From AWTP1-13 sp963814055 (lineage in GTDB: Bacteria > Pseudomonadota > Alphaproteobacteria > Rhizobiales > Hyphomicrobiaceae), in NCBI GenBank assembly GCA_963814055.1, contig CAWFBJ010000028.1:1-64000 (forward strand): a DNA stretch of 64,000 nt, written 5' to 3'. Below are positions 35,207-44,397 of this stretch, one piece after another (within the stretch, counting starts at the first letter, position 1; each line of letters starts with the position of its first letter). Made by a program: the position numbers and the translations under genes. The notes below the pieces were generated by a model. The model was given only the letters and a program-made list of their open reading frames with translations, was not told where the DNA came from and made no database searches.

Positions 35207-35332
35207 ATGAAGGTCAGAAATTCATTGAAATCGCTGCGCTCGCGCCACCGCAACAATCGCGTGGTGCGCCGCAAAGGCCGTGTGTACGTCATCAACAAGA
35301 CGAACCGGCGCTTCAAGGCACGCCAAGGCTGA
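35207..35332 (+). CDS. rpmJ: 50S ribosomal protein bL36, cysteine-free type
   Basis: A 41-residue ribosomal protein, 'MKVRNSLKSLRSRHRNNRVV' followed by 'RRKGRVYVINKTNRRFKARQ', very basic. I start it at the internal ATG at 35207; the ORF opens earlier at 35126 only because no stop intervenes. This is the alphaproteobacterial short form, which lacks the four zinc-binding ligands of the other bL36 type. It lies alone, as usual for this gene in alphaproteobacteria, divergent from the reductase gene and followed by a TPR protein gene after 58 bases. Confidence 0.95.
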   Translation: MKVRNSLKSLRSRHRNNRVVRRKGRVYVINKTNRRFKARQG

Positions 35333-35390
35333 ACAGGAAAGCCGGCCGCAGCTTTTGACGGCCCCATTGCTGCCCGGCTATGCTGGCAGC

Positions 35391-36035
35391 ATGCCGTCGA
35401 TGTCGAACCCTAGGCTACTTGCCATCCTCAGCTCCGCGGTGCTCGCCCTCACTTTGCTGGGGCCGGTGACGCCAGCGCTGACGCAGGACGCGCCGCCCAA
35501 GAGCGCCAAGCGCGGGCCGCCAACGGCCAGCTTGCCGAAGACCGCCGCCGAACGCGACAAGGCCCTCGGCGACCTCTACGCGATGCTGGCCACCGCCGAA
35601 GATGAGAACGCTGCCAAAGCAATCTCGGAAGGCATCGAGCGCATTTGGCTGCATTCAGGCAGCCCGACCGTCGATCTTCTGCTCGGACGGGCCATGAAAG
35701 CGGTCGCCGAGAAGAAAATGGATCGCGCTCTCAAGCTGCTCGACAACGTCGTCGAACAGGCACCTGATTTCACGGAAGGATGGAGCCGCCGCGCCTACAT
35801 CCACTTCCAGCGCAATCAGGTGGGCCAGGCACTGGGCGACCTGCGCCGCGCCCTCGCGCTCGATCCCAATCATTTCAAATCCTTGGATGGCCTCGCCCAG
35901 GTGCTGCGCGAGATCGGACAGAAGAAAGCCGCGCTGCAGGTTTTCCGGCATCTCTACGACGTCCACCCCTACTGGCCGGGTGCTGATCGCGCGATCGACG
36001 AGCTGTCGCGGGAAATAGAGGGCCAGGGCATCTAA
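35391..36035 (+). CDS. Exported TPR-repeat protein
   Basis: A 214-residue protein started at the ATG at 35391. The signal peptide is 'LLAILSSAVLALTLLGPVTPAL' with cleavage before 'TQDAPPKS'. Tetratricopeptide repeats follow: 'LLLGRAMKAVAEKKMDRALK', 'FTEGWSRRAYIHFQRNQVGQ' and 'FKSLDGLAQVLREIGQKKAA'. The last fits the consensus with Pro/Gly turns. Proteins like this beside rpmJ are common in alphaproteobacteria and act as periplasmic scaffolds of unknown partners. Alternative start is the second Met three residues later. Confidence 0.85.
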   Translation: MPSMSNPRLLAILSSAVLALTLLGPVTPALTQDAPPKSAKRGPPTASLPKTAAERDKALGDLYAMLATAEDENAAKAISEGIERIWLHSGSPTVDLLLGRAMKAVAEKKMDRALKLLDNVVEQAPDFTEGWSRRAYIHFQRNQVGQALGDLRRALALDPNHFKSLDGLAQVLREIGQKKAALQVFRHLYDVHPYWPGADRAIDELSREIEGQGI

Positions 36036-36169
36036 GCCCTGCGCCTGTGCCATAAGCCCAGGAATCCGTTGACAACCCGCGACGGGCACGGTTGCCCCGC
36101 GCCCCGGCTCTGGAAGAGTTGCTGCGCCCTTGCTAAGGCACCTCACCGATAAATTCCCGCGGGACCAGA

Positions 36170-36778
36170 GTGCTCAGGGTCGACTATTTGGCTGTGCCGG
36201 GGCTGCCCACGCTGTCGTTCGAGGTGGCGGCGGGTGAATGCCTGGCCGTGGAGGGACCTTCCGGTTCCGGCAAAACCAGGATGCTGCGCGCGCTGGCGGA
36301 CCTCGATCCTGCGGGCGGATATGTGCATCTCGACGGCGTGGAACGGGCCGAGATGAAGGGGCCGCAGTGGCGCCGTCACGTTCGCTATGCCTCCGCCGAG
36401 CCCGCCTGGTGGGCGCCGACAGGGGGCGAGCATTTTCCCAAGAGTGCGAGGCTCGATCGGTTGCTTTCTGCTCTGGCGCTCGACGATGGTCATTTGAGCC
36501 GTCCGATCGCCGAGCTTTCGACGGGGGAGCGCCAGCGCCTGGGGCTAGTCCGCGCGCTGGTGGACGAACCGCGCGTGCTCCTGCTCGATGAGCCTACCTC
36601 CGCCCTCGATACCACCTCGGCAGCGATGGCCGAGGAATTGATCAAGTATCAACTGCTGGCGGAACGGATCGTACTGCTCGTCAGCCACGACGTGGCGCAA
36701 ATCGAGCGCCTTGCCCACGCCCGCCTGCAACTTGCGGCTGCCACCACCTTCCGCCGCTCCGAAGGAGCCGCAGCATGA
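36170..36778 (+). CDS. fetA: ABC transporter ATP-binding protein (FetA-like)
   Basis: A 202-residue ATPase with a GTG start. 'CLAVEGPSGSGKTRMLRALA' is Walker A, 'AELSTGERQRLGLVRALVD' the ABC signature and 'VLLLDEPTSALDTTS' Walker B plus D-loop, then 'LLVSHDVAQIERL' the H-loop. The small size and the coupled permease match the FetAB (YbbLM) system, thought to export iron and help against peroxide stress in Escherichia coli. The stop overlaps the permease start by four bases, so they are translationally coupled. The family match is good; the substrate is by analogy. Confidence 0.8.
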   Translation: MLRVDYLAVPGLPTLSFEVAAGECLAVEGPSGSGKTRMLRALADLDPAGGYVHLDGVERAEMKGPQWRRHVRYASAEPAWWAPTGGEHFPKSARLDRLLSALALDDGHLSRPIAELSTGERQRLGLVRALVDEPRVLLLDEPTSALDTTSAAMAEELIKYQLLAERIVLLVSHDVAQIERLAHARLQLAAATTFRRSEGAAA

Positions 36779-37608
36779 ACACTATTCCCCTCAGCGCAGT
36801 CGATCTGGTTCTGGCCGCAGCGCTCCTGATCGTGAACGGCATCATCTCGGTCGTGTTCGGCCTCCGCCTCGAGCGCAGTCTGGCCATAGCGGCGATCCGC
36901 ATGGTCGTGCAGCTCGCGGTCGTCGGTTACGTACTGAAGTTCGTGTTCGAGCAAACGTCGCCCATATGGACGGCGCTGGTGGCACTGGTGATGGTACTGG
37001 TCGCCGGCATCGAGCTCATACAGCGGCAGGAGCGACGGCCCCGAGGCTGGCTGGCTTACGGGCTCGGGAACGCAACCCTGCTGCTGGCAGGCGGCCTCGC
37101 CACTCTATATGCGGCCACCATCGTTATCGGCCCATCGCCATGGTATGCGCCGCGCTACGTGCTGCCGATCCTCGGCATGGTACTGGGCAACACGCTGACC
37201 AGTATCAGCCTCGCGCTGCAGACCCTGAACGAGGGGGCGGAACGCGAGCGCAGTGCCATCGAGGCGCGCATTGCGTTGGGTGCCACGCGCCTGCAGGCTT
37301 TTTCCGGTCTGCTGCGGCAATCGCTGAGGACTGCCACGACGCCCTTGCTGAACTCCATGGCCGTTGCCGGTGTCGTCACCCTGCCCGGCATGATGGCCGG
37401 ACAGATTCTTGCCGGCGCCGATCCCAATGAAGCCGCCAAGTATCAGATCATGATCCTGTTCGTGCTGGCCGGCGCTTCCGGTCTCGGGGCCTTCGCCGCG
37501 GCGCTCGGCAGCGTGTTCCTGATGACCGACGCCCGGCATCGGCTGCGCTTGGACCGGCTGGCAGGGCGCGCAGCGCGGCGCAAATCAGAATTCCTAACGG
37601 ATTTCTAA
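36775..37608 (+). CDS. fetB: Iron-export type ABC permease (FetB-like)
   Basis: A 277-residue inner-membrane protein with about seven helices. 'IPLSAVDLVLAAALLIVNGI' and 'RSLAIAAIRMVVQLAVVGYV' are at the N-terminus, 'YVLPILGMVLGNTLTSISLA' is the diagnostic UPF0014 segment, and 'ARIALGATRLQAFSGLLRQS' is the coupling loop. 'MAVAGVVTLPGMMAGQILAG' follows. It forms the transmembrane part of the exporter energised by the FetA-like ATPase. It begins inside the ATPase stop codon. Confidence 0.88.
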   Translation: MNTIPLSAVDLVLAAALLIVNGIISVVFGLRLERSLAIAAIRMVVQLAVVGYVLKFVFEQTSPIWTALVALVMVLVAGIELIQRQERRPRGWLAYGLGNATLLLAGGLATLYAATIVIGPSPWYAPRYVLPILGMVLGNTLTSISLALQTLNEGAERERSAIEARIALGATRLQAFSGLLRQSLRTATTPLLNSMAVAGVVTLPGMMAGQILAGADPNEAAKYQIMILFVLAGASGLGAFAAALGSVFLMTDARHRLRLDRLAGRAARRKSEFLTDF

Positions 37609-37721
37609 CCAGTTCAGCCTTACGCAAGCCGAGGCCGTGATGATGCCGGCTCATGGGACACCCGACTGCCGCTCGACGTTGCGCGCGCATGCGCAACGAC
37701 TTTGGGAATATGGCCTAGCCG

Positions 37722-39912
37722 ATGCCCTCGACCTATCTCACCTACAAGATGTACGCGCAAGACATCTCCAAGAGCCTGGTGCGGACAGCATCCAGGGTCG
37801 AGGTGGCGCGCGAGGAAAAATACTACCAGGAGAACATCGGCAAGGTGACGTCGGTCGATGATCTTCTCAACGATCGCCGCCTGTTTGCCTACGCCATGAA
37901 GGCGCACGGCCTGGAAGACATGACCTACGCCAAGGCCTTCATGCGCAAGGTGCTGGAAAGCGATCTCACCGATGCCAAGAGCTTTGCCAGACAGCTGGTG
38001 GACTCGCGCTACGCGATCTTCGCCAATTCATTCAGCTTCACGAAGGATGGCACCGTCCGCTCGAGCCTGCCGTACGTCCAGAACGAGTTCCAGGGAGACG
38101 ACACGACAGGCCTCTACTCCGAGCACCGCGTGAAGAAAGGCGCATCGGCCGCAACGGAGGCGCAGTATTATCAGTCGAAGCTCGCAACCCTGGCATCGGT
38201 TGACGACCTCGTCGCCGACGATCGGCTCTTTGCCTTCGCCCTGACCGCCTATGGTCTCGATCCGAAGATCGCATCAGAGACGACGATCAGGAACGTCCTG
38301 ACCAGCGACCTCTCCGATCCCGATAGCGTCGCCAATCGTCTGGGCGATGCCCGCTACGTCAAGCTGGCCAACGCCTTCAGCTTCCAAACCGATGGCAGCG
38401 CAGCGGCCGGCACCGCCCAGTCGGACGCCCAGCTCAACACAACGATCTTTGCCTACTACGATGCCTCCGGCAGCGGCGCGAGCCCCGCCGCCGCAGCGCA
38501 AAGAACCCAGTACTACACCAGCACCATCGGTAGCGTGGCATCGGTCGACGATCTGCTGAACGACGATACGCTCTACACCTACGCTCTCACGGCTTTCGGC
38601 CTCAATCCCAACCTGCAATCCAAGATCACGATCCGCCAGGTGCTGGTGAGCGACCTTTCCGACCCCGACAGCTTTGCCAACACGCTGGCCGATACCCGCT
38701 ATCGCACGCTCGCTGCAGCCTTCAACTTCGCGACCGACGGAACGGTCAGCGGAGGCGATGGAGCGCAGTCGGCCGATCAGATCGACAGCACGACCGAACT
38801 CTACCTCACCAATTACGACGACGCGGCAGTCAGTGCCGAAACCGTCGCCACGACCTTCTATCGCAACCGCATCAACCTGATGACCTCGGTGGATGCCCTG
38901 ATGGACAACAGCACGCTCTATAACTACGTGCTCGAGGCCTACGGCTTCGATCCGAAGACCGCGTCCAAGAGCAAGCATCCGGCAAGCGCTGGTGAGCGAC
39001 GTCTCCAATCCGACGAGCTTCGCCAACCTCCAGTCGGACCCGCGCTATCGCGAACTCGCCGCCGCCTTCAACTTCGCGCCCGACGGATCGGTGCTGCAGC
39101 CGCGCGAGGCCCAAACGGAAAATGAAGAGGTTGCGACGATCCAGCTCTACAACACCCGGATCGGCACTTCGGACTCCGAAGAGGCGCAAGCCATCGAGGA
39201 GAATGCCTACTATCACAACACCATCAGCCGCGTGCGGTCGCTCGACGACTTCCTGGACGACAAACGCATGGTGGCCTACGTCCTCAAGGCCTACGGCCTG
39301 GAAGACGAGCGGGTTTCCAATGATGTGCTGCGCAACGTCCTGACCAGCGATCCGTTCGACAAGGACAGCTACGTCAGCAAGTTGTCCGATAGCCGATATC
39401 GGGATCTGGCCGCGGCATTCAATTTCACGTCCGATGGCAATATCGGCCGCGCTGCGGCCCAGCAGGTGCAAACCAGGAGCAGCCTTCTGAAGACCATCGA
39501 TCTGCACGTCCGGCAGACGATGGAGAGCGACGCCGGGGAGCAGAACGAGGGTGTACGGCTGGCGCTCTATTTCCAGCGCAAGGCCGCCAATGTCACCTCC
39601 GTTTTCGGCATCCTTGCCGACAAGGCCCTCTTCGAGGTGGTGCGTACCGCCCTTGGCCTGCCGGTCGGCATGTCACAGGCCGACATCGACGTGCAGGGCG
39701 CGATGATCACCAAGCGACTCGATCTGGCGGACCTGAAGGATCCAGAAAAAGTCAGCAAGTTCCTGGCCCGATTCAGCGCCCTCTACGACGTGGCCAACGG
39801 CACGTCGGCCACTGCGTCGGCAGCCTCCATCATCCTGGGCGGCGGCTCCGGGATTGGCACGAACGTCAATCTCCTCGCGAGCCTCCAAAGCGTCACGCTT
39901 GGCCGGCTCTGA
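37722..39912 (+). pseudogene. Long DUF1217 repeat protein, one frameshift
   Basis: Two frames together encode about 730 residues made of five or more DUF1217 units of 115-125 residues. Each unit starts with a Tyr-Tyr pair and 'VTSVDDLLNDRRLFAYAMKA' or a close variant, then 'R.VL.SDL.DP.SFA..L.D.RY' and ends 'A.AF.F..DG'. The shift is near 38970, where the frame with 'FDPKTASKSK' gives way to 'IRQALVSDVSNPTSFANL'. The family occurs in Rhizobiales flagellar clusters, but no flagellar gene is in this window. No signal peptide is seen. Because both halves are well preserved, I suspect a single indel. Confidence 0.8.
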
Positions 39913-39928
39913 TCGCGGGTAGCTGCGC

Positions 39929-40690
39929 CTACAGGAGTGCCTTGAGACGGCGCGCACGACGATGTAGGCGCCGAGCACCAGCAGCACCGCGAAGAACACC
40001 GTGCGAAACATCTGCTCGGACAGGTATTTGCGGACGGCTTGGCCGGTGATCATGCCGGCAAGCGCCGGAACGACCGCACCCGCGGAGAGGAGCGCAAGTT
40101 CCCCGGTCAGCAGTTGCCGGTCATGCAGCGCGAAGGCCAAGGCGATCGTGGAGGTCGTGAACAGCACGCCCATCGACTGGATGAAGCCGTCGCGCGGGAA
40201 CCGCAGCGACTGGAGGTACATCACCCCGGGCACGACGAACGAACCGGTCATGCCGTTCAGTATGCCGCTCACGGCCCCGACGACCGGCGAAAGCCAGGGC
40301 TCGAGGCGGCCCGGACTTGCCGGGTCGGCCCGCGACTAGACCCAGCACGGCATAGATGCACAGGACGAGCCCCAGCAATCCCGCCAGAAGGTCGGCGTTG
40401 GCCTTGGCCAGAATCCCGACGCCGAACCAGGTCCCGATGCAGACGGCCAGCAGCAGGCTCCAGGTCCGGCGCAGGATCGACAACAGATGGCCCCCAACCG
40501 CGGCCTGCCAGACGTTGGTCACAAACGAGGGCACGATCAGAATCGCCATCGCAGCCTTGAGCCCGAGCGTCGCTGTGAGAAGCGCCAGCGACACCGAAGG
40601 AAGGCCGAGACCCGTCACTCCCTTGACCGACCCCGCAAGGAGGAAGGTCAACGCAACGATGAGCATGCTATCGAGAGCGGGCATCGACAT
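39929..40690 (-). pseudogene. TauE/SafE-type membrane permease, frameshifted
   Basis: The first part has 'LTFLLAGSVKGVTGLGLPSV' and 'ATLGLKAAMAILIVPSFVTN', the classical entry of sulfite-exporter TauE/SafE proteins. After about 40305 another frame carries 'SGILNGMTGSFVVPGVMYLQ' and 'AVVPALAGMITGQAVRKYLS', the conserved second half. About eight helices are expected. The second frame runs on past the usual C-terminus into the convergent DUF1217 gene; a stop is available at 39929-39931 in a third frame, so the 3' end is uncertain. Start overlaps the NIPSNAP stop (TGA, one base, ATG). Such proteins export sulfur compounds or organic anions. Confidence 0.7.
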
Positions 40691-40691
40691 C

Positions 40692-40997
40692 TCATTCGAC
40701 CTGCCGCAGGAAGGTTCGCTCTTCGGCTAGGATGAAGCGCTGCTCCTCGGCCATGCGGAAGTTTGCGGCGCCCTCGGGATCGGCCTTGAGGCGTGCCCGG
40801 TAGGCTTCGTAACTTGCAAGGCTCGGGAAGGAGATCAACCCGAAAGCGATATCGTTCGTGCCTTCATGCGGCATCCAATAGCGCACGTCATGGCCGCCGC
40901 ACCTGGGAATGATCGTCAGCCAACGCTTCGCGTAGGCCTCGAAAGCATCGCGCTTAAAGGGGTCGAGCCGATAGCGGATAAAGACGGTAATCGTCAT
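40692..40997 (-). CDS. NIPSNAP-family protein
   Basis: A 101-residue dimeric alpha-beta barrel protein. I start at the ATG at 40997 (MTITVFIRYRLDPFKRDA). 'AYAKRWLTIIPRCGGHDVRY' and 'FGLISFPSLASYEAYRARLK' match the NIPSNAP/ABM fold, and 'AEEQRFILAEERTFLRQV' is the end strand-helix. No catalytic role is known for most members. It is followed after a one-base gap by the TauE-like permease, so the pair is co-transcribed. Confidence 0.82.
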   Translation of the reverse strand: MTITVFIRYRLDPFKRDAFEAYAKRWLTIIPRCGGHDVRYWMPHEGTNDIAFGLISFPSLASYEAYRARLKADPEGAANFRMAEEQRFILAEERTFLRQVE

Positions 40998-41190
40998 GGC
41001 TGCTTTCCGTTTTTTGCTGCGTGGTGCGATCCTATTCGCAATATCGGCTTCATGCTTCGACCAGGACCGAAGTGTTCCGGTTACGCGGAAGCGGTGCACA
41101 AAGCCGATGCGAGGCTTTTCTGGCTGGCAGGATCGTGGGAAGATTCCAGTCACGGCAGGAGCGTGGACCTCCGCGCGTGGAAGGTGGACC

Positions 41191-41424
41191 ATGCCGCGCT
41201 ACAGAAAGACGCCGCTCACCACAACCAGCGTGCGTCAGCTTGCAAGCAGAAGGGGTTACCTTCTGGCGAAGGAAGGCCGCACTCCGCGCCTTTGCAAGTT
41301 GTTCGATTTGTCGGGACGACGCACGGCGCCGATTCCATCCAAAGATCCCAAGCGCCGCTACACGTGGCGGCTGGCCGACGCCGATGCGTGGCTCAGGGAG
41401 CAGCCCCTGCTGCGCGATCAATGA
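41191..41424 (+). CDS. Small basic protein, unknown
   Basis: A 77-residue basic protein started at the ATG at 41191 (MPRYRKTPLTTTSVRQLA). The ORF is open upstream to 40996, but that part overlaps the divergent NIPSNAP gene and looks non-coding. The sequence 'KRRYTWRLADADAWLREQPL' has a DNA-binding-like end, reminiscent of short excisionase-type helices, but this is not a firm match. GGAAGGTGGACC stands before the ATG. I do not recognise it. Confidence 0.35.
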   Translation: MPRYRKTPLTTTSVRQLASRRGYLLAKEGRTPRLCKLFDLSGRRTAPIPSKDPKRRYTWRLADADAWLREQPLLRDQ

Positions 41425-41591
41425 GTTGCCGTGACAAATCGATTCGCGTTTCCATCGAACTGGCGAATGCCGCCCGAATTGAAGTTGCAACTCATTCATA
41501 TTGCTTGAGAAAATGCCCGCGTTAACCTTTCGTTAACCAATCGCGACAACCTTCGGCGTCGGGGAATGGGGAGAAAGACACATGGTCCGCA

Positions 41592-42173
41592 ATGAACGGA
41601 AAGACTGCGTGGAGCTTCTCTGCGAAGGCGTTCGACGCGTCGCGCAATGAACGTTGTGCCCGGCTTCTCCGCCCACTTTTTTTCCAGTTCGGCGTTACGT
41701 GGTTTTGGGTAGCCTTGGCTCTCGAGGGTCGCGCCGTGGAGGTATGGCGCGAGCTGCGGCTGCAGAATGCATCAGCCAAACGTTTGCGGCTGACAGGGGT
41801 TTGGGCGGATTGCGCGCAGGGTTTGCGCCAGACGCTCGAAAGCGGGATCAGCGGGCAATCGCCTGAGGTTTCTGCCTGGTCCCTGCCTGAAAGCCGCAAG
41901 ATGCGGGGCCTCGGTCTTGGGCGCATGTGGGCGGTTCTCTGTCCCTACTGCCACCGTTTCCACATGCACTCGCCCGGCGAGGGCCGGCGCACGCCGCATT
42001 GCTGCGCGGAAAAGGACGACAACCACTACGTCCTTGGCTTTGCCGGCGCACTGCCGCTGCAGCACCACAGGCGCTTCTACCGGACATCCCGGGCGGACTT
42101 GCCCCGGCTTCTGGACCAGTGGCCCGAAGCGACTGGTAATCGGGCACAGCCCGCTGAACTGTTGGCGGCTTAG
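41592..42173 (+). CDS. Zinc-ribbon-like hypothetical protein
   Basis: A 193-residue protein without a recognised family. The C-terminal half is the more protein-like: 'MWAVLCPYCHRFHMHSPGEG' with 'TPHCCAEKDD' makes a CxxC...CC zinc-ribbon-like site, and 'NHYVLGFAGALP' follows. The N-terminal part ('FGVTWFWVALALEGRAVEV') may be out of the real gene, in which case an internal Met near residue 104 (MRGLGLGRMWAVLC) would be the start. It stands alone between NIPSNAP and the small exported protein cluster. Confidence 0.5.
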   Translation: MNGKTAWSFSAKAFDASRNERCARLLRPLFFQFGVTWFWVALALEGRAVEVWRELRLQNASAKRLRLTGVWADCAQGLRQTLESGISGQSPEVSAWSLPESRKMRGLGLGRMWAVLCPYCHRFHMHSPGEGRRTPHCCAEKDDNHYVLGFAGALPLQHHRRFYRTSRADLPRLLDQWPEATGNRAQPAELLAA

Positions 42174-42352
42174 CAAAATCGCCAGCCGCGGAGGGATTTC
42201 ACGCGCAGCGTGGGATTGTCCGCGGCTGGTCTGGCGGCCTTTGACCCGCGCGCAACAGCCGATCCGCGGTGCTGGATGGCTACAGCCGACCGTCGTCGCG
42301 GTCGGCAAACCGGCACAGGTGGCTAGCTTCGTTCGGCCAGGTTGCCGTGAAC

Positions 42353-42701
42353 CTACTTGGCCGCCGCAGCCGGCTTGGCGGATGCCGTGGGGTCCGGGCC
42401 GGGCCAGCACACGAGCGCGCTTGCCTTGCACGTGTGCTCATCGAATACGATGAAGTCCAGGAACAGCTCGCAGCTCACATCCTTCTTGCCGACGGTGTGC
42501 CCCTTGATGCCGTTCGCCTTGGTCCACTCGGCAATATGCTTGTCCAGCAGGCTCTTGGCGTCACGTCGTGGGGCCGTCCTTGCCGTAGTCGTTCACCGAG
42601 AACGACAGCCTCTTGCACGCGGCGTCTGCCGGTCCTGAGCCGGCCCATGCGAGCAGCGCTACGGCTGCAGACGCCGCGAAAACCATGGACCTTGAGCGCA
42701 T
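42353..42701 (-). pseudogene. Secreted four-cysteine protein A, one frameshift
   Basis: The ATG at 42701 starts a signal peptide ('MVFAASAAVALLAWAGSGPA', cleavage before 'DAACKRLS'). The frame stops early at 'KDGPTT'. Shifting one base near 42575 gives 'DAKSLLDKHIAEWTKANGIK', 'KDVSCELFLDFIVFDEHTCK' and 'ALVCWPGPD', ending at 42353. The Cys pattern (one near the mature N-terminus, then C-x13-C-x6-C) is shared with two genes upstream (43393-43665 and 43711-44013). The function is unknown; the protein would be periplasmic or secreted with two disulfides. Confidence 0.65.
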
Positions 42702-42760
42702 GCACGATCTCCCCTCGGATCGATGAATCATTGTGTCAGTCGCGACCGGTACTGAAACGC

Positions 42761-43138
42761 TCAGCGCGGATAGGGAGCATCGCCGCCGCGAGGCCCCGTG
42801 CCCGAATCGAAAAAGAAGTCGTGGTCGAACGGGCCGGAACTCGTCTGCCGGTCGATGAACGGATCGCGATAAGAGTTCGTGCTGCCGTATAAGGTGCGCG
42901 AGCCGCCGTAGACATTCACGACATCGGAATCCGTATAGGAGTAATAGCCGCCACGGCGCGCCACGAAGCCCTTCACCCGCGCAGGCCGCTTGCGATGATA
43001 GCGCGACTTGGCCGGCTCCATATGCCCTTGCTGACGGTATGTACTGCGCTCCTGCCGCTCGCCGGCCTGACCAGAACTTGTGAACGCCAACACAGCGATG
43101 GCGCTGCAGACCGCAGCCATCATGCCTTTGTTCTTCAT
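42761..43138 (-). CDS. Exported basic protein, unknown
   Basis: A 125-residue protein started at the ATG at 43138 (MKNKGMMAAVCSAIAVLAF). The signal peptide ends around 'FTSSGQAGE'. The mature part begins Arg/Gln-rich ('RSTYRQQGHMEPAKSRYHRK') and ends with aromatic, Asp-rich repeats ('YTDSDVVNVYGGSRTLYGS', 'PFDHDFFFDSG'). I do not recognise a family. It sits between two members of the four-cysteine group on the same strand. Confidence 0.6.
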   Translation of the reverse strand: MKNKGMMAAVCSAIAVLAFTSSGQAGERQERSTYRQQGHMEPAKSRYHRKRPARVKGFVARRGGYYSYTDSDVVNVYGGSRTLYGSTNSYRDPFIDRQTSSGPFDHDFFFDSGTGPRGGDAPYPR

Positions 43139-43325
43139 GACAATCCTGCTTTCCGTTCGGTGTGGCGCAACTCGCCACAAAAAGGGCTGGTCAGTCTAGG
43201 ACATGGAAGCAACCAAATCCTAAAAACCAACGCTGCGGAAGGCCGAATGGGTCCGCCTACCTGCAAAATCCCCGCAAAACCATGATCGGCACTGCTGCCG
43301 GCCGCCCGTCGCCTGCCCCTCAGCA

Positions 43326-43361
43326 AAAAAGGCTGCCCCGCCGAAGCAGAGAAGCCTTTTT
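43326..43361 (-). terminator. Terminator of the four-cysteine gene B
   Basis: AAAAAGGCT and AGCCTTTTT form a nine-base-pair stem with an 18-base loop. Read on the minus strand it ends in six T. It lies about 30 bases past the stop of the gene at 43393-43665. The A-rich side means it could work in both directions. Confidence 0.7.
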
Positions 43362-43392
43362 GTCATTTCAGCCTTGCTTCAGGCAGGTTGCC

Positions 43393-43665
43393 TCAGGTGC
43401 AGGCGCGCTGCTTGGCCGTGCACGAGGTCAGGAGCAACGGTCCTGGCGCGCCGCACTTGAGGGCTGCCTTGCCGGCCGCCTTGGCACCCTTGGCGGCGAC
43501 AGCGAACTCCAGGTTCATCTTTGTCACCTCTTGGGCGATTTCCTTGGTGAGCCCTTCGCCCTTCACGCTGACGCGACTGCAGGCGGCCTGAGCGGCGGTA
43601 CCGGCTACCAAAGCCAAACCAGCGACCGCGCACGCTCCAACAACCAGCTTGTGTATGCTTTTCAT
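43393..43665 (-). CDS. Secreted four-cysteine protein B
   Basis: A 90-residue protein with the ATG at 43665 and TAGGAGA in front. The signal peptide is 'KLVVGACAVAGLALVAGTAA' and the mature protein begins near 'QAACSRVSV'. The body is Ala/Lys-rich ('EFAVAAKGAKAAGKAALKC') and ends 'CGAPGPLLLTSC' then 'TAKQRACT', that is C-x10-C-x6-C. This spacing relates it to proteins A and C. The function is unknown. A terminator follows at 43326-43361. Confidence 0.7.
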   Translation of the reverse strand: MKSIHKLVVGACAVAGLALVAGTAAQAACSRVSVKGEGLTKEIAQEVTKMNLEFAVAAKGAKAAGKAALKCGAPGPLLLTSCTAKQRACT

Positions 43666-43710
43666 TGCACGTCTCCTATCAAACCAACGCAACCTGCTGT
43701 TCAACAACCG

Positions 43711-44013
43711 TCACTTGCAAAGTTTCGCCTGGATAACGCACTCCCTGCCAAGGCCGCCCCCGGCATTGCAGCGCTGCTTCACGTTGCTCACCTTATAGCC
43801 GGGAGCCACACCGACCTTTTGGCTCGATGCCATCCATGAACCCCACATCCCCCAATCGGTCCCCTGGAGAACAGCTTCCCAAGCCTGGAACTTCGCAGAT
43901 TCGTCGTTGCCGCCGGTGCCTTTTCCGGCCTTGTTGATGCATTGCGCTTGGGCGACTGCGCCCGCCGCCATGAGCATACTTGCGGTCGCGAGCACGCGAA
44001 CGAAGGTCTTCAT
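43711..44013 (-). CDS. Secreted four-cysteine protein C
   Basis: A 100-residue protein with the signal peptide 'LATASMLMAAGAVAQA' followed by the first Cys ('QCINKAGKGTGG'). The body has 'AKFQAWEAVLQGTDWGMWGS' and 'APGYKVSNVKQRC', then 'NAGGGLGREC' and 'VIQAKLCK', so C-x9-C-x6-C. The central Trp-rich part resembles 'IAEWTKANGIKGHTV' of protein A more than B. GGGGAGCTTCC precedes the ATG. Similar small secreted proteins are known in alphaproteobacteria without function. Confidence 0.72.
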   Translation of the reverse strand: MKTFVRVLATASMLMAAGAVAQAQCINKAGKGTGGNDESAKFQAWEAVLQGTDWGMWGSWMASSQKVGVAPGYKVSNVKQRCNAGGGLGRECVIQAKLCK

Positions 44014-44181
44014 TGCCGGAAGCTCCCCTTATGAATTGAACGTGAGTTGGGAACACTGCCCCAGATTTAGAGCCTTGCACATGGCGTGCGCCCCTGTTCT
44101 CGAGGCTATCCGGTCGAATTCAGCCAACCCGTGGCACGCAGGTGACGCGTTCGGGGGCTGTCAATGCCGAGGGACGGTAGC

Positions 44182-44397
44182 TCAATCGGCCGATTGGAGA
44201 TTGACCGCCTTTGGTCCTTTGCCGCGCTTGTCCGGCTCGGTCTCGAAAGACACGCGCATGTTCTCGGTCAGCGCACCGACATCGGAATGCTCGACAGCGG
44301 TAATATGGACGAACACGTCCTTGCCACCGTCGTCCGGCGTGATGAAACCAAAACCTTTCGACTGGTTGAAGAACTTCACCGTTCCACTCTGCCGCAT
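44182..44397 (-). CDS. Cold-shock domain protein (CspA family)
   Basis: A 71-residue single-domain RNA/DNA-binding protein. 'GTVKFFNQSKGFGFITPDDG' contains RNP1 (KGFGFI), and 'KDVFVHITAVEHS' contains RNP2 (VFVHI). It probably acts as an RNA chaperone at low temperature or in stationary phase. The ATG at 44397 follows AAGGAGACG. It is preceded by about 250 bases without a gene, so a long structured 5' leader, as in other csp genes, is possible but not shown. Confidence 0.94.
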   Translation of the reverse strand: MRQSGTVKFFNQSKGFGFITPDDGGKDVFVHITAVEHSDVGALTENMRVSFETEPDKRGKGPKAVNLQSAD

